The notes beneath the pieces were generated by a model, which made no database searches, was not told where the DNA came from, and was given only the letters and a program-made list of their open reading frames with translations. Shown one piece after another: positions 43,038 to 52,498 of a DNA stretch of 64,000 nucleotides. The first letter of the stretch is position 1. Every line of letters begins with the position of its first letter. Both the position numbers and the translations under genes were made by a program. Source of the DNA: Clostridiales bacterium (lineage in GTDB: Bacteria > Bacillota > Clostridia > Oscillospirales > Oscillospiraceae); the NCBI GenBank assembly GCA_012719035.1, contig JAAYBD010000026.1, forward strand, positions 57,641-121,640, in the 5' to 3' direction.

Positions 43038-43273
43038 ACGCGGGCTTTCTTGAAATCGATCTTCACGGCAAAAACAAGTATCAGGCGCGGGTCGCAATCG
43101 ATGCGGCGCTTCGCCGCTCCTCAGGCGTGTATCGAATACGGCTCATCCATGGCTTTAATGCAGGAACTGCACTCCGCGATATGATACAGGAGGAATACTT
43201 AGATCATCCAAAGATTTTACGCCTGATAAGTACAAGCTCCGGTGTAACTGAGCTTGTTCTGCGGGAGCTTTGA
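43034..43273 (+). CDS. Smr domain protein
   Basis: 79 residues consisting of only a Smr domain (LEIDLHGKNKYQARVAIDAALRR, RIRLIHGFNAGTALRDMI), as found at the C-terminus of MutS2 and in small stand-alone proteins. Such domains cut or bind nucleic acid. Role here is unknown. The start overlaps the small upstream ORF and a terminator follows 24 bases after the stop. Confidence 0.85.
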   Translation: MNAGFLEIDLHGKNKYQARVAIDAALRRSSGVYRIRLIHGFNAGTALRDMIQEEYLDHPKILRLISTSSGVTELVLREL

Positions 43274-43296
43274 CGGAGAAATATGACTATACAGGC

Positions 43297-43336
43297 AAAG
43301 TCCGCAAATCCATTTCAAGGATTTGCGGACTTTTTT
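43297..43336 (+). terminator. Intrinsic terminator of the cob/btu operon
   Basis: A 15-base perfect stem (43297-43311 with 43319-43333), 7-base loop, and six T at 43331-43336. It ends the plus-strand operon after the Smr gene. Confidence 0.92.
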
Positions 43337-43477
43337 CTCATGAGAGGAAGGCGCCGTACGTTTTTCATTCTGTCTTTTTGCTGAGATATATCCGTTTTTC
43401 GCCGTTGCCTTGGAGCACACAATGGCGGGAAGAAGTGCGGAATCCGTACCCCTTTTTAAGAATTTTGATATTCGTGG

Positions 43478-45538
43478 TCAGACTCTGTTTGCCGCGAGCC
43501 TTTCAAATTTTGCCACTTCCCTATGCATCATTTCAGCTTGTCCGGAAAGCTCCTCGCTTGCCGCCGCGCTTTCCTCCGCAGTTGCCGAATTGGTTTGGAC
43601 AACCATCGAAACCTGTGCCAGCCCCTGCGTAATCTGCGTAATTGCCTCTGCCTGCGCAGAAGACGCATGGTCGATTTTCTCAATAATATCGCTCACGTGC
43701 ATGGATTTCTCCATGGTGCTTTCAAGTGATTTGGCGGTTTCTTCCGCAATTCTCGCACCTTCCAAAACAGCATTTATCGAGCCTTCAATAAGGGCGCTTG
43801 TCTGCTTTGCCGCATCTGAAGACTTGCTCGCGAGATTCCTTACTTCATCTGCCACAACCGCAAATCCCTTTCCGGCGGTTCCCGCTCTTGCTGCCTCTAC
43901 CGCGGCATTAAGCGCAAGGATATTTGTCTGGAATGCTATATCATCGATAATTTTGATTATCCTGCCGATTTTCTCCGATGCCTGTTTTATCTCATCCATA
44001 GAGTTCAGCATCTGCTGCATATATGTATTGCTCGTTCCCATAACGGACATGGTTTGCTCCATGTATTCCGCGGCTTCATGAACATTATTTGCATTATCCT
44101 GAACGCCATCGGAGATTCCGGCAATAGAAGCAGAAAGTTCTTCTATTGTTGCCGCCTGTTCAGTTGCTCCCTGCGCCAATGCCTGTGCACCCGTCGATAC
44201 TTGGCTTGCGCCTAATGATACCTGTCCCGAAGCGATATCAATGCTTTCCATGGTCGCATTGAGTGACTGGATGATTTCCAATAAGGCTGTTTTAATCGGT
44301 GAAAAATCGCCTACATAGTCGCGTTCAACCGAAAGATTCAGATTGTAATTTGAAATATCACTCAAAATTTCCGATATCTCTTTAATATATGAACCTAATA
44401 TGGTCATAGTGTTTTTTAAGCTGGAAGCGATATCTCCAAATTCATCGTCTGTAGTGATATCTAATTCTGACGAGAGGTTTCCGTTGCCCAGTTCCTTTGC
44501 GAAGTAGACAATTTTACTGACCGGTTTAAGAGACTTATTCAGCAAATAAATCGTGACGACCGTAAGGATTATCACACTCATGAGAGCGATTCCGATGACG
44601 GAAAACACTATCCTCTGTGAGGATGCCATTGCTTCGCTTTTGTTGACCACAAATGCGCTTGACCAGTTTTGATTGATTCCTTCGACTTTTAAAGGAACAT
44701 AGATTTCAAAGGCATCGCCTCCGAAAATTTCATTTTCACCGTCAACGGTCAATTGCTTGCCTGTTGTTACCGCGTCCAAAACGGCAGGGTCATCCTGCTT
44801 GAACGCCGTCCCGAACAGCGACTTATCCGCCGTATGGGTGACGTAGTTGGCATTGTCTGTAAGTATGTAGCTGTACGCGGTATTATAGTTATTCAAATCA
44901 TAGGATAAGTTATTAAGCGTATCTGTAAGTATATCGCAGTTTGATACCCCGATAAAATTTCCTTTTTCATCAAAAATCGGATTGCTTATTGTCGTAAGCC
45001 AAACCGTTTCGCCGTTTGATAGTTGATAAGAATAGGGTTCCGTAATATGCCCTTCGCGAGTGTTTTTTGAGACAGCATAATATTCTTCGGTAATATAATC
45101 ATCATAGTCATTGAGAACCTCTGTCACGATGGAATTCCCGTCCCGATATGCATAAAAAGACAGCCCTTCATCAGTATCTGGAAAAAACGCATTTGGTTCA
45201 AACGCGGCATAGGAAGAAAATATTCTGTGATCGTCCAACACCGAATAAAGAGCATTTTCTACCAATGCTTCTGCCGTTTCTTGATCCAGTGATATATAGC
45301 GTGAAAATTCTGATGACAGAGCCTTTGACTGCGAGTGCATAGCTTCTAAGTACTTTGTGGCGATTTGGGCATTTTCATCCGCTAACAGCTGCATCTGCCT
45401 TTCAACCAAGTCCGTTGTAAGCTGCGACAGCATAGCGGATAAAATACCGCACAATATGATCATAACAACCGATATGCTGGCGACGACTTTTACGGGAATA
45501 GAAAAAGATATTTTTCTCATCAACTTCTTGATTTTCAT
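43478..45538 (-). CDS. Methyl-accepting chemotaxis protein with dCache sensor domain
   Basis: 686 residues: first membrane helix (about 10-35), extracellular double-Cache domain (about 40-290) with [11 protein letters not shown] and [32 protein letters not shown], second membrane helix (about 295-320), a HAMP domain and a signalling helix bundle with [21 protein letters not shown] and [22 protein letters not shown]. It binds an unknown small molecule outside the cell and controls CheA. ATG 45538 has GGGAG upstream. A long gap lies on its 5' side. Confidence 0.93.
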   Translation of the reverse strand: MKIKKLMRKISFSIPVKVVASISVVMIILCGILSAMLSQLTTDLVERQMQLLADENAQIATKYLEAMHSQSKALSSEFSRYISLDQETAEALVENALYSVLDDHRIFSSYAAFEPNAFFPDTDEGLSFYAYRDGNSIVTEVLNDYDDYITEEYYAVSKNTREGHITEPYSYQLSNGETVWLTTISNPIFDEKGNFIGVSNCDILTDTLNNLSYDLNNYNTAYSYILTDNANYVTHTADKSLFGTAFKQDDPAVLDAVTTGKQLTVDGENEIFGGDAFEIYVPLKVEGINQNWSSAFVVNKSEAMASSQRIVFSVIGIALMSVIILTVVTIYLLNKSLKPVSKIVYFAKELGNGNLSSELDITTDDEFGDIASSLKNTMTILGSYIKEISEILSDISNYNLNLSVERDYVGDFSPIKTALLEIIQSLNATMESIDIASGQVSLGASQVSTGAQALAQGATEQAATIEELSASIAGISDGVQDNANNVHEAAEYMEQTMSVMGTSNTYMQQMLNSMDEIKQASEKIGRIIKIIDDIAFQTNILALNAAVEAARAGTAGKGFAVVADEVRNLASKSSDAAKQTSALIEGSINAVLEGARIAEETAKSLESTMEKSMHVSDIIEKIDHASSAQAEAITQITQGLAQVSMVVQTNSATAEESAAASEELSGQAEMMHREVAKFERLAANRV

Positions 45539-45553
45539 TTTATACACTCCCAC

Positions 45554-45943
45554 AATATTGAATTTTTTGTTTTATTTTATAACATTTACACGAACTTTGC
45601 AATCTGTTTTGTAACCATTTTGTAAGTTTTGTATATATGCACAAAGAAATGTTTTAAGGGAAGACACCGGAGACGAAGATCGTCCCCGGTGTCTTCCCTT
45701 TTTCCTATAAAAGCTTACCACTGCACCTGCAGCGTGAAAAACTGAAATTGTAATCATCATTATCATATCAGAGCATGCGGCAAACGATTCAAAGGCGCGC
45801 AGAAGAAGCACAAATGCACTGCCTTTTTGAAGCGCCCGCCGCGCTTTGTCGAAAAAATATAAAGTCAGCAGTATGGCTCAGCAAGCTCCCCGGTGGATAT
45901 TTTCGCAATTTTCATTCAATCATTGCGTAATTTTAACAAATAA
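45554..45943. other. Intergenic region with an isolated terminator-like hairpin
   Basis: 390 bases between the chemoreceptor and the ABC exporter genes, no full-size ORF. A long perfect stem (45656-45670 with 45686-45700) is followed by TTTTT on the plus side, a canonical terminator for which no plus-strand gene is evident. One GCAAGCTCCC motif lies at 45881-45890. Confidence 0.6.
45656..45704 (+). terminator. Terminator-like hairpin
   Basis: A 15-base perfect stem with an additional inner pairing (GACGA/TCGTC) and a T-run on the plus strand. It may also end the minus-strand exporter operon as a strong hairpin, but there the T-run is missing. Confidence 0.6.
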
Positions 45944-47716
45944 TTATCGTTGTAAAATCTTTTTGTAATAGCCATCCTTTTCAAACAGCTCTTTTTCGCT
46001 GCCCATTTCGGTTATTCTTCCCTTGTCTATTACAATAATAAGGTCTGCGTCCCTTATCGTCGAAAGCCTGTGAGCAATAATCAGCGAAGTATGATCTTTT
46101 GTCACGTTTTTTACAGCTTTCTGTATCAGCTTTTCCGTACGGGTATCGACATTCGCGGTCGCCTCGTCAAGTATGTAAATCGAGGGGTTGTGCGCCACTG
46201 CCCGGGCAAGAGTTATAAACTGCCTCTGCCCGGCAGAGAAGTTGCTTCCTCTTTCATTCACAAATGTATCAATTCCATCCGGAAGAGAATCCACCAGAAC
46301 GCAGGTGCCCGAAACAGAAACCGCTTCATCGATCCTCTCTTCGCTTATATCATCTTTCAGCGTTATATTGTCCCGAAGGCTTCCCGAGAACAGGAAAACA
46401 TCCTGAAGCACAAGGGCAATGCTTTTTCTCAGTATGGCAGGTTTTAACTCTTCTATATCTATACCGTCAATAAATATCCTGCCTTTCTGTGCGCTGTAAA
46501 ACCCGCATATTAGATTGATGATAGTTGTTTTTCCCGCACCTGTCTCCCCGATAAGCGCCGCTTTCTGACCCTTATCAATTTTAAAGCTCACATCCTTTAG
46601 GATCCAGTCCCCTTCCTTGTATGCAAACCACACATTCTGAAACTCGATTGAACCTTCTATTTCTTTTTCGATTCCCGAATCTGTTTCTTCAAGCTCCCCG
46701 CTTCTGCCGGTGAGGTCAAACACCCGCTCTGCCGAAACAAGCGAGGACTGTATCGAATCATACATTTCCGCAAGATCGGATATCGGGCGGAAAATCCTTC
46801 TCGTATAAGTGATCATCGCATACAAAACACCGATTTCGACAGTATGGTCAAAAATCATGCCCATTCCCTGCCAGAGGAGCAGCGCTATTGAAAGGTCCTG
46901 CAGTAGGTCGGATGCCGGTTTTAGGATGCTCCGCAGATTAACCTGCATAAGAGTCGAATCGTAATACTGCCCGTTCAGCTTCCGAAACATGCAAAGCCTT
47001 TCACCCTCGGCGCCAAAGCACTGTATTATCTTTATTCCCGATATGTTTTCAGCAAAAAAGCCGTTGATTTTGCCGATATAGTGCTTCATCGCATAAAAGC
47101 TCTCTTTTATTTTGCGTTTCAGTGTGAATATAACTATGTATATAACCGGCACAACAGCAAGAGACAGCGCAGCAAGACGGGGCTCAAGGAGAAACATCGC
47201 CGTTAAAATACCGGCGAGCAGGAGGATATCTTTAAAAAGATCGGCTATTACGTCCGTATACCAACTGCCTATCTCAGAGATGTCACTTGTAGCCCGTGTA
47301 ACAAGTCCTCCAGATGAGTGCGTATTAAAATATCCGAGAGGGAGGCGATGAATAGTACAGAACACCTTTTCACGCAGCGAGTAGACGATGCCCTGTCCGA
47401 TGCCGTTCATCCTGTTGACCTGTGCATACGAAATAAAGGCTCCGGCAAGAGCAAGCAGCAGATATCCAAGGCTCAGCAAAAGCACAGGCAATGTGTCGGA
47501 TGATGCCTTCGTCATATAATCGTCTATTACTATTTTGAGTATGTACGGCTTTGCTATGTCGGCAAGGTTAACGAGTATAATCAATATACACACAAAAACA
47601 AAACTCTTCCGATAGGGTGCAAGCAGCCGAATAAGCTCCCGCACTGTCCCTTTACTCGCCTTTCCGCGGACCCGGTGCCGATCCTTACTGCCTGTTCTGT
47701 TCGATGTATATATCAT
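45944..47716 (-). CDS. Heterodimeric ABC exporter subunit (catalytic-site half)
   Basis: 590 residues: an export-type membrane domain (about 30-330, six helices) followed by a nucleotide-binding domain with Walker A GETGAGKTTI, signature FSAGQRQFITLARA (deviating from LSGGQ) and Walker B IYILDEATANVD with the catalytic Glu present. ATG 47716 is chosen because AGAGAGG lies 8 bases upstream, giving a 32-base overlap with the partner gene. Together with the 47685 product it forms a heterodimeric exporter of the TM287/288 class. Substrate unknown; drug or peptide export is typical. Confidence 0.88.
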   Translation of the reverse strand: MIYTSNRTGSKDRHRVRGKASKGTVRELIRLLAPYRKSFVFVCILIILVNLADIAKPYILKIVIDDYMTKASSDTLPVLLLSLGYLLLALAGAFISYAQVNRMNGIGQGIVYSLREKVFCTIHRLPLGYFNTHSSGGLVTRATSDISEIGSWYTDVIADLFKDILLLAGILTAMFLLEPRLAALSLAVVPVIYIVIFTLKRKIKESFYAMKHYIGKINGFFAENISGIKIIQCFGAEGERLCMFRKLNGQYYDSTLMQVNLRSILKPASDLLQDLSIALLLWQGMGMIFDHTVEIGVLYAMITYTRRIFRPISDLAEMYDSIQSSLVSAERVFDLTGRSGELEETDSGIEKEIEGSIEFQNVWFAYKEGDWILKDVSFKIDKGQKAALIGETGAGKTTIINLICGFYSAQKGRIFIDGIDIEELKPAILRKSIALVLQDVFLFSGSLRDNITLKDDISEERIDEAVSVSGTCVLVDSLPDGIDTFVNERGSNFSAGQRQFITLARAVAHNPSIYILDEATANVDTRTEKLIQKAVKNVTKDHTSLIIAHRLSTIRDADLIIVIDKGRITEMGSEKELFEKDGYYKKILQR

Positions 47717-49409
47717 AGTATTTTCCTCTCTCTGCAAGCAGCTCGGCTTCTGAGCCCGCTTCCGCAATTTTTCCATCGTCCATAACGGCAATCAAATCGG
47801 CATTTTTAAGCGCGGAGAGCTTATGAGATATGATTATTGTTGTCTTGCCTCTGCGCATCTCCCTAAGATTGTTTACAATAGTTTTCTCCGTTTCTGAATC
47901 CACCGCCGACAGCGCGTCGTCTAAAATGAGAACAGGCGAATTTCTTATCACAGCCCGGGCAATAGCTATCCTCTGCTGCTGACCTCCCGACAGATCTGCG
48001 CCGCGCTCACCCACCTCTGTGTCAAAACCCTTTGAGAAACCCGTAACCGTTTCATATATATCACTGCATAGCGCCGCCTCTGTCAATTCCATGTCCGAAT
48101 ACAGGTCTTTGAAAAAGGTTATGTTGTCCCTGACCGAAGAGGAGAACAGAAAAGTCTCTTGAGGCACAAAACTAAAAGAGTTTTTTAAGGTCCCCTCAGA
48201 ATAGCATCTGAGATTTCTTCCGTCGAGAAGCACCTCTCCCGAGCAGGGGTCGCAGCATCTTATAAGAATGTTCATTAGCGTGCTCTTGCCGGAACCCGTT
48301 TTTCCGGTTATACCTATGGTCTGACCTGCACCTATTTTAAGACTTACGTTATTGAGCGCAGGGGTCAGGGCGCCTTTATGGCTGTAGCATATGTTTTTCA
48401 GCTCAATTTCCCCCGATATACCTGCATCTATTGCATCGGGGCTAAATTCTATATCCGAACTTGCAGAGAATATTTCATCAAGTCTTTTTACCGATGCAAG
48501 ACCCATCTGCAGATTGTTTATAACTCTTCCGATTATAGTAATGGGTCTGACTATCATAGTAAGATAACTGTTGAAAGAGATAAATTCTCCAAGAGTTATG
48601 CTGCCGTCCCCAATCATCCTGTAGCCAAGTATAAGGCTTACGGCAAAGCTTATCCCAAAGGAAGCGTCTATCATCGGCGCAACGGAAGACGATATCCTGA
48701 CAAGCCGCAGGTTTTTTTCTTTCATATCCCCGTTGGTATGCTTAAACGCTTCGATTTCCTTGTCTTCCTGAACGTACGACTTTATTACTTTTATACCGGA
48801 AATGTTCTCCTGCACCCTGTCCGATATATCCGCAAAGCACTTCTGGACCTCTTTGAAATTCGTCTGAACCCTCTGCCCGGTTTTTATAATAAAAACGACC
48901 AGAGGCGGTATCGGAATAAGGCATATCAGAGTAAGCTTCAGGTCTATATTGATAGCCATGAAACAAATCGAATAAACACATATCACCAATCCGCTCAGCG
49001 CTATAGCTATCGCCGGTCCGAAGGCAGTCCGGACTGCGGCTATGTCGTTCACCGCATAAGCTATAAGATCTCCGGTTTTTCTCCCGCTGTAAAAATCAGC
49101 GGGCAGAGTCTGCATATGACGGAACAGGTCTTCCCTCAGCGAGCACTCAAGCTTTCGGGAGTTGCCGATAAAAATTCTCCGCCATATATAGGCAAGAGAA
49201 AAGGCTCCGACAGCAGCAAGTAAAAGCAGACTGATGTTCTTCAGGACAAGAGCTTTATCGAAGCCGTCACTTCTCATAATGTCCACTGTCTCGCCCAGTA
49301 TTCTGGGGGCAAGCGTCTGCACAAAAGAGGCAAGCAGCATAAGTGCAATGCTGATAAAATAAGAGAGCCTGTGCTGCTTAAAGAATTTTAATATCTTATG
49401 TTCTTCCAA
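47685..49409 (-). CDS. Heterodimeric ABC exporter subunit (degenerate-site half)
   Basis: 574 residues, the same export layout: six membrane helices (about 15-310) and a nucleotide-binding domain with Walker A GKTGSGKSTL, signature LSGGQQQRIAIARAV, and Walker B VLILDDALSAVD, where the catalytic Glu is Asp. The loss here plus the altered signature in the partner predict one degenerate and one active ATP site. Start is TTG 49409 with AAGGTGG 8 bases upstream; GTG 49421 is an alternative. Follows the LacI gene by 18 bases. Confidence 0.88.
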   Translation of the reverse strand: MEEHKILKFFKQHRLSYFISIALMLLASFVQTLAPRILGETVDIMRSDGFDKALVLKNISLLLLAAVGAFSLAYIWRRIFIGNSRKLECSLREDLFRHMQTLPADFYSGRKTGDLIAYAVNDIAAVRTAFGPAIAIALSGLVICVYSICFMAINIDLKLTLICLIPIPPLVVFIIKTGQRVQTNFKEVQKCFADISDRVQENISGIKVIKSYVQEDKEIEAFKHTNGDMKEKNLRLVRISSSVAPMIDASFGISFAVSLILGYRMIGDGSITLGEFISFNSYLTMIVRPITIIGRVINNLQMGLASVKRLDEIFSASSDIEFSPDAIDAGISGEIELKNICYSHKGALTPALNNVSLKIGAGQTIGITGKTGSGKSTLMNILIRCCDPCSGEVLLDGRNLRCYSEGTLKNSFSFVPQETFLFSSSVRDNITFFKDLYSDMELTEAALCSDIYETVTGFSKGFDTEVGERGADLSGGQQQRIAIARAVIRNSPVLILDDALSAVDSETEKTIVNNLREMRRGKTTIIISHKLSALKNADLIAVMDDGKIAEAGSEAELLAERGKYYDIYIEQNRQ

Positions 49410-49427
49410 AATAGCTGCCACCTTGCA

Positions 49428-50408
49428 TTAAATCTTTTTTACCGAGTCTCTCTCAACAAGCCTGCTGACAATCTCAACGCTCTCAAAAGGCTTGTCGAAC
49501 CGCTCTATACGTTTCAGCAGAGTTGAAACCGCGACTTCGCAGCAGTAGTCTATGTTCAGGTCAAGCGTTGTAAGGGATGGTATCGACAGCTGCGAAAACT
49601 CAGTGTTGCCGCTGCCGATAATCGAAACGTCATCAGGAACCCGTAATTCTCTTTCGTGGAGAGCCTTTATGAGCTGCAGGGCTGTATAGTCGCTGTCACA
49701 GATAAAGGCGGAAGGCATTTCTCCCGCGGCGATAAGCTCGTCCAGTCTTTCGTAGTGACCGTCTTTAACCGTTTCTATTTTATCCTCTCTGCTTCCTATA
49801 CCCAAGTCCTCGATTGCAGTGCTGATTCCGAGAAGCCTGTCCCGATTTTTATGTCCCCCGCCGGAGGCAAAGCCTATTTTCCTGTGCCCATTTTGGAGAA
49901 GATATTTGCACTGCCTGTATCCGGCATTATGGATATTGAAACCAACGCTGTCATAATCGGAAGAGTTCATGTGCCCCGTAAACGAAATGATGCTGTTGAT
50001 TGTTTTAGCGATAAAAGTCACATAGTCCGGATCAAAGCGCCCGACAAAAATCACACCGTCAAAGACCGTTCCCTTAGTACAGTGATAGGGCAGCACCATC
50101 TGGCACTGGGCTTCATGGTCAATGTATTCGGTGTAGTAATCCGCACCGACTGCCTGAAGAGCCTTTTCGATTCCCTGCACCATATAGTTCAAATTGCTTA
50201 CTTCCTGAACTATCGGCTTTTTATACAGCACGAGTATTTTATAAGGCTCATCCTTTTTTGCTCTCACATAGCCCATTTCGTTTGCCTTTTCAAGAATCTG
50301 GTTTTTCAGCTTGCTGCCGACACCGGGCTGTCCTGACAAGGCCCTGCTTATTGTGACGGGCGAAATGCCAAGTTCTTGAGCAATATCGGTTATTGTGACT
50401 TTTTTCAT
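49428..50408 (-). CDS. LacI-family transcriptional regulator
   Basis: 326 residues: N-terminal helix-turn-helix KKVTITDIAQELGISPVTISRALSGQPGVGSKLKNQILEKANEMGY (1-50) and a periplasmic-binding-protein-like effector domain with GFASGGGHKNRDR-like sugar site and a C-terminal TLLKRIERFDKPFE segment. ATG 50408 has GGAGG 8 bases upstream. It heads the operon with the two ABC exporter genes and two identical palindromes flank its promoter. The effector is unknown; LacI proteins usually sense sugars. Confidence 0.92.
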   Translation of the reverse strand: MKKVTITDIAQELGISPVTISRALSGQPGVGSKLKNQILEKANEMGYVRAKKDEPYKILVLYKKPIVQEVSNLNYMVQGIEKALQAVGADYYTEYIDHEAQCQMVLPYHCTKGTVFDGVIFVGRFDPDYVTFIAKTINSIISFTGHMNSSDYDSVGFNIHNAGYRQCKYLLQNGHRKIGFASGGGHKNRDRLLGISTAIEDLGIGSREDKIETVKDGHYERLDELIAAGEMPSAFICDSDYTALQLIKALHERELRVPDDVSIIGSGNTEFSQLSIPSLTTLDLNIDYCCEVAVSTLLKRIERFDKPFESVEIVSRLVERDSVKKI

Positions 50409-50431
50409 TTTGCATCCTCCGGTTGACAATC

Positions 50432-50499
50432 TTTGCGCAAATAGCATATCACCTAACACCCCGTAATGCAACGCAAATTATTATAATATTTGCGCAAAT
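50432..50499 (-). promoter_or_regulatory. LacI-operon promoter with two operator palindromes
   Basis: Minus-strand TTGCAT (50471-50466) and TATGCT (50448-50443) are 17 bases apart. TTTGCGCAAA occurs at 50432-50441, at the expected start of transcription, and ATTTGCGCAAAT at 50488-50499, upstream of the -35 box; centres are 57 bases apart. This is the layout of autoregulated LacI genes with looping. Confidence 0.72.
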
Positions 50500-50777
50500 T
50501 TTAGCGCTGTCTTGGCAGGCTTTAAAGCTTAATACCGGAGCATGAGGACGGACTCTTCATGCTCCGGCTTTCGTCTGCCGGCGCTATTTATAAGATTTAG
50601 AACATTATGCCTTTAAATGCCTGCTATTAATGTTCGTTTTTAGCAGTTTGTGCTGTTTTTTATCGGAAACACAGCAATAATAACCCCCTTGGGAGCTTGT
50701 ACATCAAAACACGCCATGTTATTTTGTGAGGTAGCTGGTATCTTCTTACAAAATTTAATTGGAGGCTTTGTTATCCC
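50500..50777. other. Intergenic region between LacI and nickel/peptide ABC operon
   Basis: Contains an 11-base perfect hairpin (50535-50545 with 50557-50567) of unclear direction, a loose inverted repeat (AACATTA/TAATGTT, about 50600-50636), and a GGGAGCTTGT motif at 50691-50700, the complement of the motif seen elsewhere. A weak promoter (TTGTAC 17 bases from TATTTT) overlaps the motif. No other gene is seen. Confidence 0.45.
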
Positions 50778-52403
50778 ATGAAAAAGAAACAATTGCTGTC
50801 TCTTCTCCTTGCCGCAATGCTGCTCATGCTTGCTTTTGCCGGATGCGGTACGGAAGCACCTTCCGAAAGCTCCTCCTCCCCTCTGCCGGGAGCCTCGGCA
50901 GACGCTTCGGACGACACCCTCGTAATGTGCTATCCCAGCGACATCGGCACATTGAACCCGCATACTTATGAGGGCAAAATGTTTGCACAGGACTGGCTCT
51001 ATGAAGGGCTTACAGCCTTTGCCGACAATAAAGTAATTCCATCTCTGGCTGAAAGCTGGGATATTTCCGAAGACGGCAAGGTGTATACGTTCCATCTAAG
51101 AAAAGACGTTGTTTATTCCGACGGAACAGACTTCAATGCCGACAGCGCCAAGAAAAATTTTGACGCGGTACTGCTCCACAAAGACCGGCACAGCTGGCTT
51201 GAATCGCTCAATCAGATAAGCGATGTTTCTGTAATAGACGATCACACGCTCCAGATAAAGCTTGAAAATTCTTATTATCCTTTCCTTCAGGAGATGAGCC
51301 TTATAAGACCGGTAAGGTTCTGCGCAGACGCGGCATTTCCCGCCAACGGAGATACGGCTGAAGGCATAAGCCAACCCATAGGTACGGGCATGTGGATGCT
51401 CAAAGAACACAAGGCGGGAGAATATGCCGTTTTTGAAAGAAACGAGAAGTATTGGGGCGAAAAACCAAACTTCAAATATATGAAGGTCGATGTAATCACT
51501 GACCCCACCACGGCAGTCAGCGCTTTCAAAACCGGAGAAATCGACATGATTTACGATATCGATGATCTTCTTACGGCAGACGCTTTCAACGAATTGAAAA
51601 GCGCCGGTTTCCAGACCTATATTTCAAATCCGCAAGCCTCGCTTGCGCTGGCTCTCAACACAAAAACCGGCTTTACTTCCGATCTGAAAGTCAGGCAGGC
51701 CCTTGAATTTGCCATAGACAAGGAAGCAATCTGCAAAACGGTATATGATGGTCTGAGGGTCCCCGCGGACAGGCTCTTCTCTACCGATCTGCCATACTGC
51801 AACACAACGCTCAAGACGACATATAATTACGACCCCGACAAGGCCGCCGCCATGCTCGATGATGCGGGTTGGAGGCTCGAGGGTGATTCAAAATACCGCT
51901 CAAAAGACGGCAAGACTCTCTCGCTCGGCTTCTGCTATATTTCCACCGACTCAATCAGCAAGACTCTCGGTGAAGTTATGCAGAGCATGTATGCGGATAT
52001 CGGGGTCGAGATAAAGCTTGTGGGTGAAGAGCGGAACTCTTTCTATGACAGGCAAAAAAGCGGTGAATTTGACATCATCGTATCCGAAACATGGGGCAAT
52101 CAGTATGACCCCCACTCTATGGTCGCCTCTTTCAGAGAACCCTCACACGCCGATTATAGGGCGCAGGAAGGTCTTCCAAACAAAGCGTATCTGGACGGCC
52201 TTATCACAAAGCTGCTTGTTGAAACAGACAAGACCAGACGTCAGGAGATGTATGCCGAAATATTCGATATCCTGCAGGATAACGCCGTATATATCCCTGT
52301 CTGCGGGTCGAACACGCTCTGCGTGACCTCTCAGGACCTCACAGGAGTCACATTTAACACAAGAAGCGCTATCCCTACCCAATCAATCTCCCGAACAGCC
52401 TGA
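50778..52403 (+). CDS. NikA-type solute-binding lipoprotein
   Basis: 541 residues with a lipoprotein signal (FAGC, Cys23) and the NikA/DppA fold. YEGLTAFADNKVIPSLAESW, TGMWMLKEHKAGEYAVFERNEKYWGEKPNFKYMKVDVITD and EIDMIYDIDDLLTADAF match the nickel-binding branch more than the peptide branch. The ligand could be nickel, possibly as a histidine or other chelate, or a short peptide. It is followed by permease genes but no intact ATPase genes. Ribosome site TTGGAGG. Confidence 0.85.
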   Translation: MKKKQLLSLLLAAMLLMLAFAGCGTEAPSESSSSPLPGASADASDDTLVMCYPSDIGTLNPHTYEGKMFAQDWLYEGLTAFADNKVIPSLAESWDISEDGKVYTFHLRKDVVYSDGTDFNADSAKKNFDAVLLHKDRHSWLESLNQISDVSVIDDHTLQIKLENSYYPFLQEMSLIRPVRFCADAAFPANGDTAEGISQPIGTGMWMLKEHKAGEYAVFERNEKYWGEKPNFKYMKVDVITDPTTAVSAFKTGEIDMIYDIDDLLTADAFNELKSAGFQTYISNPQASLALALNTKTGFTSDLKVRQALEFAIDKEAICKTVYDGLRVPADRLFSTDLPYCNTTLKTTYNYDPDKAAAMLDDAGWRLEGDSKYRSKDGKTLSLGFCYISTDSISKTLGEVMQSMYADIGVEIKLVGEERNSFYDRQKSGEFDIIVSETWGNQYDPHSMVASFREPSHADYRAQEGLPNKAYLDGLITKLLVETDKTRRQEMYAEIFDILQDNAVYIPVCGSNTLCVTSQDLTGVTFNTRSAIPTQSISRTA

Positions 52404-52498
52404 AAGGATTATGGGCAAATCTGAACAATACATTAAGGATTCGCTTTGCGAGAGGAACTGCCACAAAGCAGTTCCTCTTGCAGCAGAAAGGGGAAGCG

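Noticed and set aside
48378..49223. A 281-codon plus-strand frame across the ABC exporter gene
   Set aside because: It is opposite a well-conserved ABC exporter gene; Tyr/Lys/Arg-rich translation without a domain.
50535..50567. Perfect hairpin between the LacI gene and the NikA-like gene as a terminator
   Set aside because: No T-run of usual quality on either strand and no gene ending next to it.
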